Source: an uncultured Ruminococcus sp. (GTDB lineage: Bacteria > Bacillota > Clostridia > Oscillospirales > Acutalibacteraceae). From it: a DNA stretch of 7,217 nucleotides. Below are positions 5,593 to 7,217 of the stretch, piece after piece; positions within the stretch are counted from its first letter, which is position 1, and each line of letters opens with the position of its first letter. The stretch covers positions 1 to 7,217 of the forward strand of contig CACZSM010000036.1 in the NCBI GenBank assembly GCA_902783815.1. Direction: 5' to 3'. The notes under the pieces are model-generated. The model was not told where the DNA came from. It saw only the letters and a program-made list of their open reading frames with translations, and searched no databases. A program made the position numbers and the translations under genes.

Positions 5593-6141
5593 ATGAGGGT
5601 CATTACAGGAAAAGCAAGAGGCAGAAAACTTATCTCTCCGGACGGCGATAATGTCCGTCCGACTACAGATACAGTAAAGGAATCAGTTTTTAGTATCATA
5701 CAATTCTCAGTTGAGGGCAGCGTATTTCTTGATGCTTTTGCAGGCTCAGGTCAGATGGGTATTGAGGCTCTCAGCAGAGGAGCAGAAAAAGTGGTGTTCG
5801 TTGATAACAACAGGAGATCACTTAAGGTTACAAAGGATAATATCAGACTTTGCGGTCTGGAGGAAAATGCTGAGGTCGTTTCTGGAGATTCAATATCGTT
5901 TATGACTTCAACAAAGGAAAGATTTGATATAGTTTTTCTTGATCCGCCGTATAAGACCGGACTGCTGCAAAAGGCTCTTGAAAAAGCAGTCGGTATTGTG
6001 AAAGAGGACGGCATTATTATCGGAGAATATCCGAAGGATGATACGGTGCCGGAGGAGATCGGAGATTTTTGCATAAGAAAAACCTATAAGTATGGAATGA
6101 TAAATGTAAGTATTTATGCTCATAAGGATGTGGTGGGATAA
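5593..6141 (+). CDS. rsmD: 16S rRNA (guanine(966)-N(2))-methyltransferase RsmD
   Basis: RsmD methylates N2 of G966 (E. coli numbering) in 16S rRNA of the assembling 30S subunit, using S-adenosylmethionine. The 182 residues fit the family. The protein starts with the typical MRVITGKARGRKL, then RPTTDTVKESVFS (22-34). The Rossmann cofactor loop is LDAFAGSGQMGIEALSRGA (46-64), Asp71 in FVDNN probably contacts the cofactor ribose, and the catalytic motif is DPPY (117-120), characteristic of N2-guanine/N6-adenine methyltransferases. AAAGGA (5577-5582) lies ten bases before the ATG. The stop codon TAA shares its last A with the ATG of coaD, so the two are translationally coupled; the rsmD-coaD pair is a widespread arrangement in bacteria. 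Confidence 0.96.
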   Translation: MRVITGKARGRKLISPDGDNVRPTTDTVKESVFSIIQFSVEGSVFLDAFAGSGQMGIEALSRGAEKVVFVDNNRRSLKVTKDNIRLCGLEENAEVVSGDSISFMTSTKERFDIVFLDPPYKTGLLQKALEKAVGIVKEDGIIIGEYPKDDTVPEEIGDFCIRKTYKYGMINVSIYAHKDVVG

Positions 6142-6635
6142 TGACTACTGCTGTTTGTCCAGGCAGCTTTGACCCGGTTACTGTGGGTCATGTTGATATT
6201 ATTAAAAGAGCAGCAAAGATGTTTGACAGGGTGATCGTTGCTGTGTTGATAAATATGGATAAAAAGCCCTGGTTTACTATAGATGAAAGACTTGAATTTC
6301 TGAGAAAAGCTACAGAGGGTATAGACAATGTTGAAATTGTCAGCTTCAACGGACTTCTGGTCGATTTTGCCGCTGCCAATGGAGCAGATGTTATCGTCAG
6401 GGGGCTGAGGGCTGTGTCGGACTTTGAATATGAGTTCCAGATGACCCTTACAAACAATAAGCTGAATCCGGAAATTGAAACTGTCTTTCTTACCTCCAGT
6501 GCGGAAAATATGTATCTCAGTTCCAGCATCGTAAAACAGGTCGGTGTTATGGGCGGAGATGTATCTCCATTCGTTCCGCACTGCGTTCTGGATGAGATCA
6601 TTTCAAGAATTAAACAAAGGAGTAAGGTATTATGA
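6141..6635 (+). CDS. coaD: Phosphopantetheine adenylyltransferase CoaD
   Basis: CoaD transfers AMP from ATP to 4'-phosphopantetheine, giving dephospho-CoA, the penultimate step of coenzyme A synthesis in the cytosol. The 164 residues match the family, which works as a hexamer. The nucleotidyltransferase signature is PGSFDPVTVGH (7-17), with the (T/H)xGH motif at Thr14-His17. Further conserved blocks are VRGLRAVSDFEYEFQM (85-100), which builds the substrate site, and YLSSSIVKQ (124-132), the ISSS/T-type nucleotide motif. The ATG overlaps the rsmD stop by one base; GGTGGG (6132-6137) or the weaker AAGGA (6124-6128) could serve the ribosome, and coupling is likely. The end overlaps the next gene by four bases (ATGA). 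Confidence 0.97.
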   Translation: MTTAVCPGSFDPVTVGHVDIIKRAAKMFDRVIVAVLINMDKKPWFTIDERLEFLRKATEGIDNVEIVSFNGLLVDFAAANGADVIVRGLRAVSDFEYEFQMTLTNNKLNPEIETVFLTSSAENMYLSSSIVKQVGVMGGDVSPFVPHCVLDEIISRIKQRSKVL

Positions 6636-7108
6636 AATTGGAAATGCTTATAGATGAATTGCAGGATATCGTTGATGACGCTTTTTCTCTTCCGTTCAGC
6701 GGAGGTAAAACTGTTGTTAACGCTGAAAGACTGAGAGAGATCATTGAGGATATGAGAACAAATATCCCGGCTGATATTAAACAGGCAAAGGCTATCGCTT
6801 CTGACAGGAATACTATACTGAAAAAGTCAAAGGAAGAAGCAGAGGCTATTGTACAGTCGGCTGAGGAAAGAGCTAAGGAAATGGTGAACCAGAGCGAGAT
6901 CGTAAGACAGGCTCAGCAGAAGGCAAGTGAGATAATTTATGCTGCAAACACTCAGGCTGATGAGATAAAAAAGGCTGCCGGCACCTATGTTGACAATCTT
7001 ATGAAAAAGGCGGATGAGGAGCTTTCAAAGAGCCTTGCAGATATTAAAAAGACTCGTCAGAGCCTGAAAAGCTATCAGCAGAGCGCTTCCGGCGGAAAGA
7101 AGAAATAA
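6632..7108 (+). CDS. Coiled-coil protein of unknown function coupled to coaD
   Basis: This 158-residue, highly charged protein has no signal peptide or membrane segment. A short N-terminal part (1-45) contains FSGGKTVVNAERLREIIEDMR, typical of a conserved family in Clostridia, and reads in pieces as a small folded region: FSGGKTVVNAE (22-32), then LREIIEDMR (34-42). From about 46 to 145 it is almost pure alpha-helix with alanine, glutamate and lysine in heptad-like spacing (KKSKEEAEAIVQSAEERAKE, 64-83). The tail is SASGGKKK. Similar proteins next to coaD are often annotated, on weak grounds, as ATPase, V-type ATPase subunit H or ATP synthase B-like; the resemblance is to their coiled coils only. 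DivIVA-like scaffolding is another possibility. The ATG overlaps coaD by four bases and follows AAAGGAG (6616-6622) at nine bases, so it is a genuine operon member. I assign no function. Confidence 0.85.
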   Translation: MKLEMLIDELQDIVDDAFSLPFSGGKTVVNAERLREIIEDMRTNIPADIKQAKAIASDRNTILKKSKEEAEAIVQSAEERAKEMVNQSEIVRQAQQKASEIIYAANTQADEIKKAAGTYVDNLMKKADEELSKSLADIKKTRQSLKSYQQSASGGKKK

Positions 7109-7217
7109 CAGGGAGCCGCTGAAAACCTCCTTCACGATCATTTTGCTGTCAAATTTCCCGTATGCTTCGTTGTCAAGCCTTGCAATACATACAGTATTAC
7201 TGCGGCTTTCCGCCTCG
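7025..7217 (-). CDS. Possible 3' end of a converging minus-strand gene (partial)
   Basis: On the minus strand one frame is open from the right window edge to a stop at 7025-7027. The part outside the neighbouring gene (7109-7216) reads like real protein, including NTVCIARLDNEAYGKF and SKMIVKEVFSGSL, with codons like those of the other genes here. I do not recognise the family. If translated to its stop it would overlap the coiled-coil gene by 84 bases, which is unusual, and the overlapping part may be only antisense shadow. The alternative is that 7109-7217 is plain intergenic DNA; no + strand start or terminator is seen there. Confidence 0.3.
   Translation of the reverse strand, partial: EAESRSNTVCIARLDNEAYGKFDSKMIVKEVFSGSLLFLLSAGSALLIAFQALTSLFNICKAL

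Noticed and set aside
5751..6074. 107-codon minus-strand frame inside rsmD
   Set aside because: It lies wholly antisense to rsmD, whose motifs and start are clear, and it lacks a ribosome site or recognisable motif.
6120..6601. Two long minus-strand frames (153 and 137 codons) inside coaD
   Set aside because: Both are antisense to the unmistakable coaD and are low-complexity shadows.

Overview
The window looks like chromosomal housekeeping DNA from a low-to-moderate GC Firmicute, most likely a Ruminococcus-like member of the Oscillospiraceae (Clostridia). The reasons are strong GGAGG-type ribosome binding sites, sigma-A style promoters with extended -10 boxes, AGA/AGG-rich arginine codons, an HPr carrying both the His15 and Ser46 sites of Gram-positive HPr, and a coiled-coil gene coupled to coaD, an arrangement I recall from Clostridia. 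The genus is an inference. All seven confident genes are on the + strand.

Layout: 1-250 is non-coding and holds two copies of a modular palindromic repeat. A promoter (320-348) then drives a DHH/DHHA1 phosphoesterase gene (429-1355), which ends in a hairpin (1365-1410). rimM (1437-1952) and trmD (1942-2667) overlap and form a ribosome/tRNA maturation pair, without rpsP upstream or rplS immediately downstream. About 600 bases of AT-rich non-coding DNA follow. They contain short palindromes, repeated GAAAAGTTTTT boxes and a very good promoter for ptsH (HPr, 3275-3538). A strong terminator hairpin (3567-3605) separates ptsH from uvrC (to 5466) and abuts the uvrC Shine-Dalgarno. A textbook promoter (5526-5554) then opens a tightly coupled three-gene operon: rsmD (5593-6141), coaD (6141-6635) and a coiled-coil protein of unknown function (6632-7108). 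The last 109 bases have no + strand gene start and may belong to a converging minus-strand gene that is cut by the window edge.

Functionally, rimM/trmD/rsmD mature the ribosome and tRNA, coaD makes a coenzyme A precursor, uvrC repairs DNA, HPr reports carbon status, and the DHH protein probably hydrolyses a small phosphoester. They do not form one pathway. I see no phage, transposon, CRISPR, toxin or defence genes, and no clear undescribed multi-gene system. The parts most worth a second look are the uvrC start (protein context and Shine-Dalgarno both point to a non-canonical AUA codon ten codons upstream of the first ATG), the terminator/short-ORF arrangement just before it, the repeat-rich ptsH control region, and the palindromic repeat units at the left edge.
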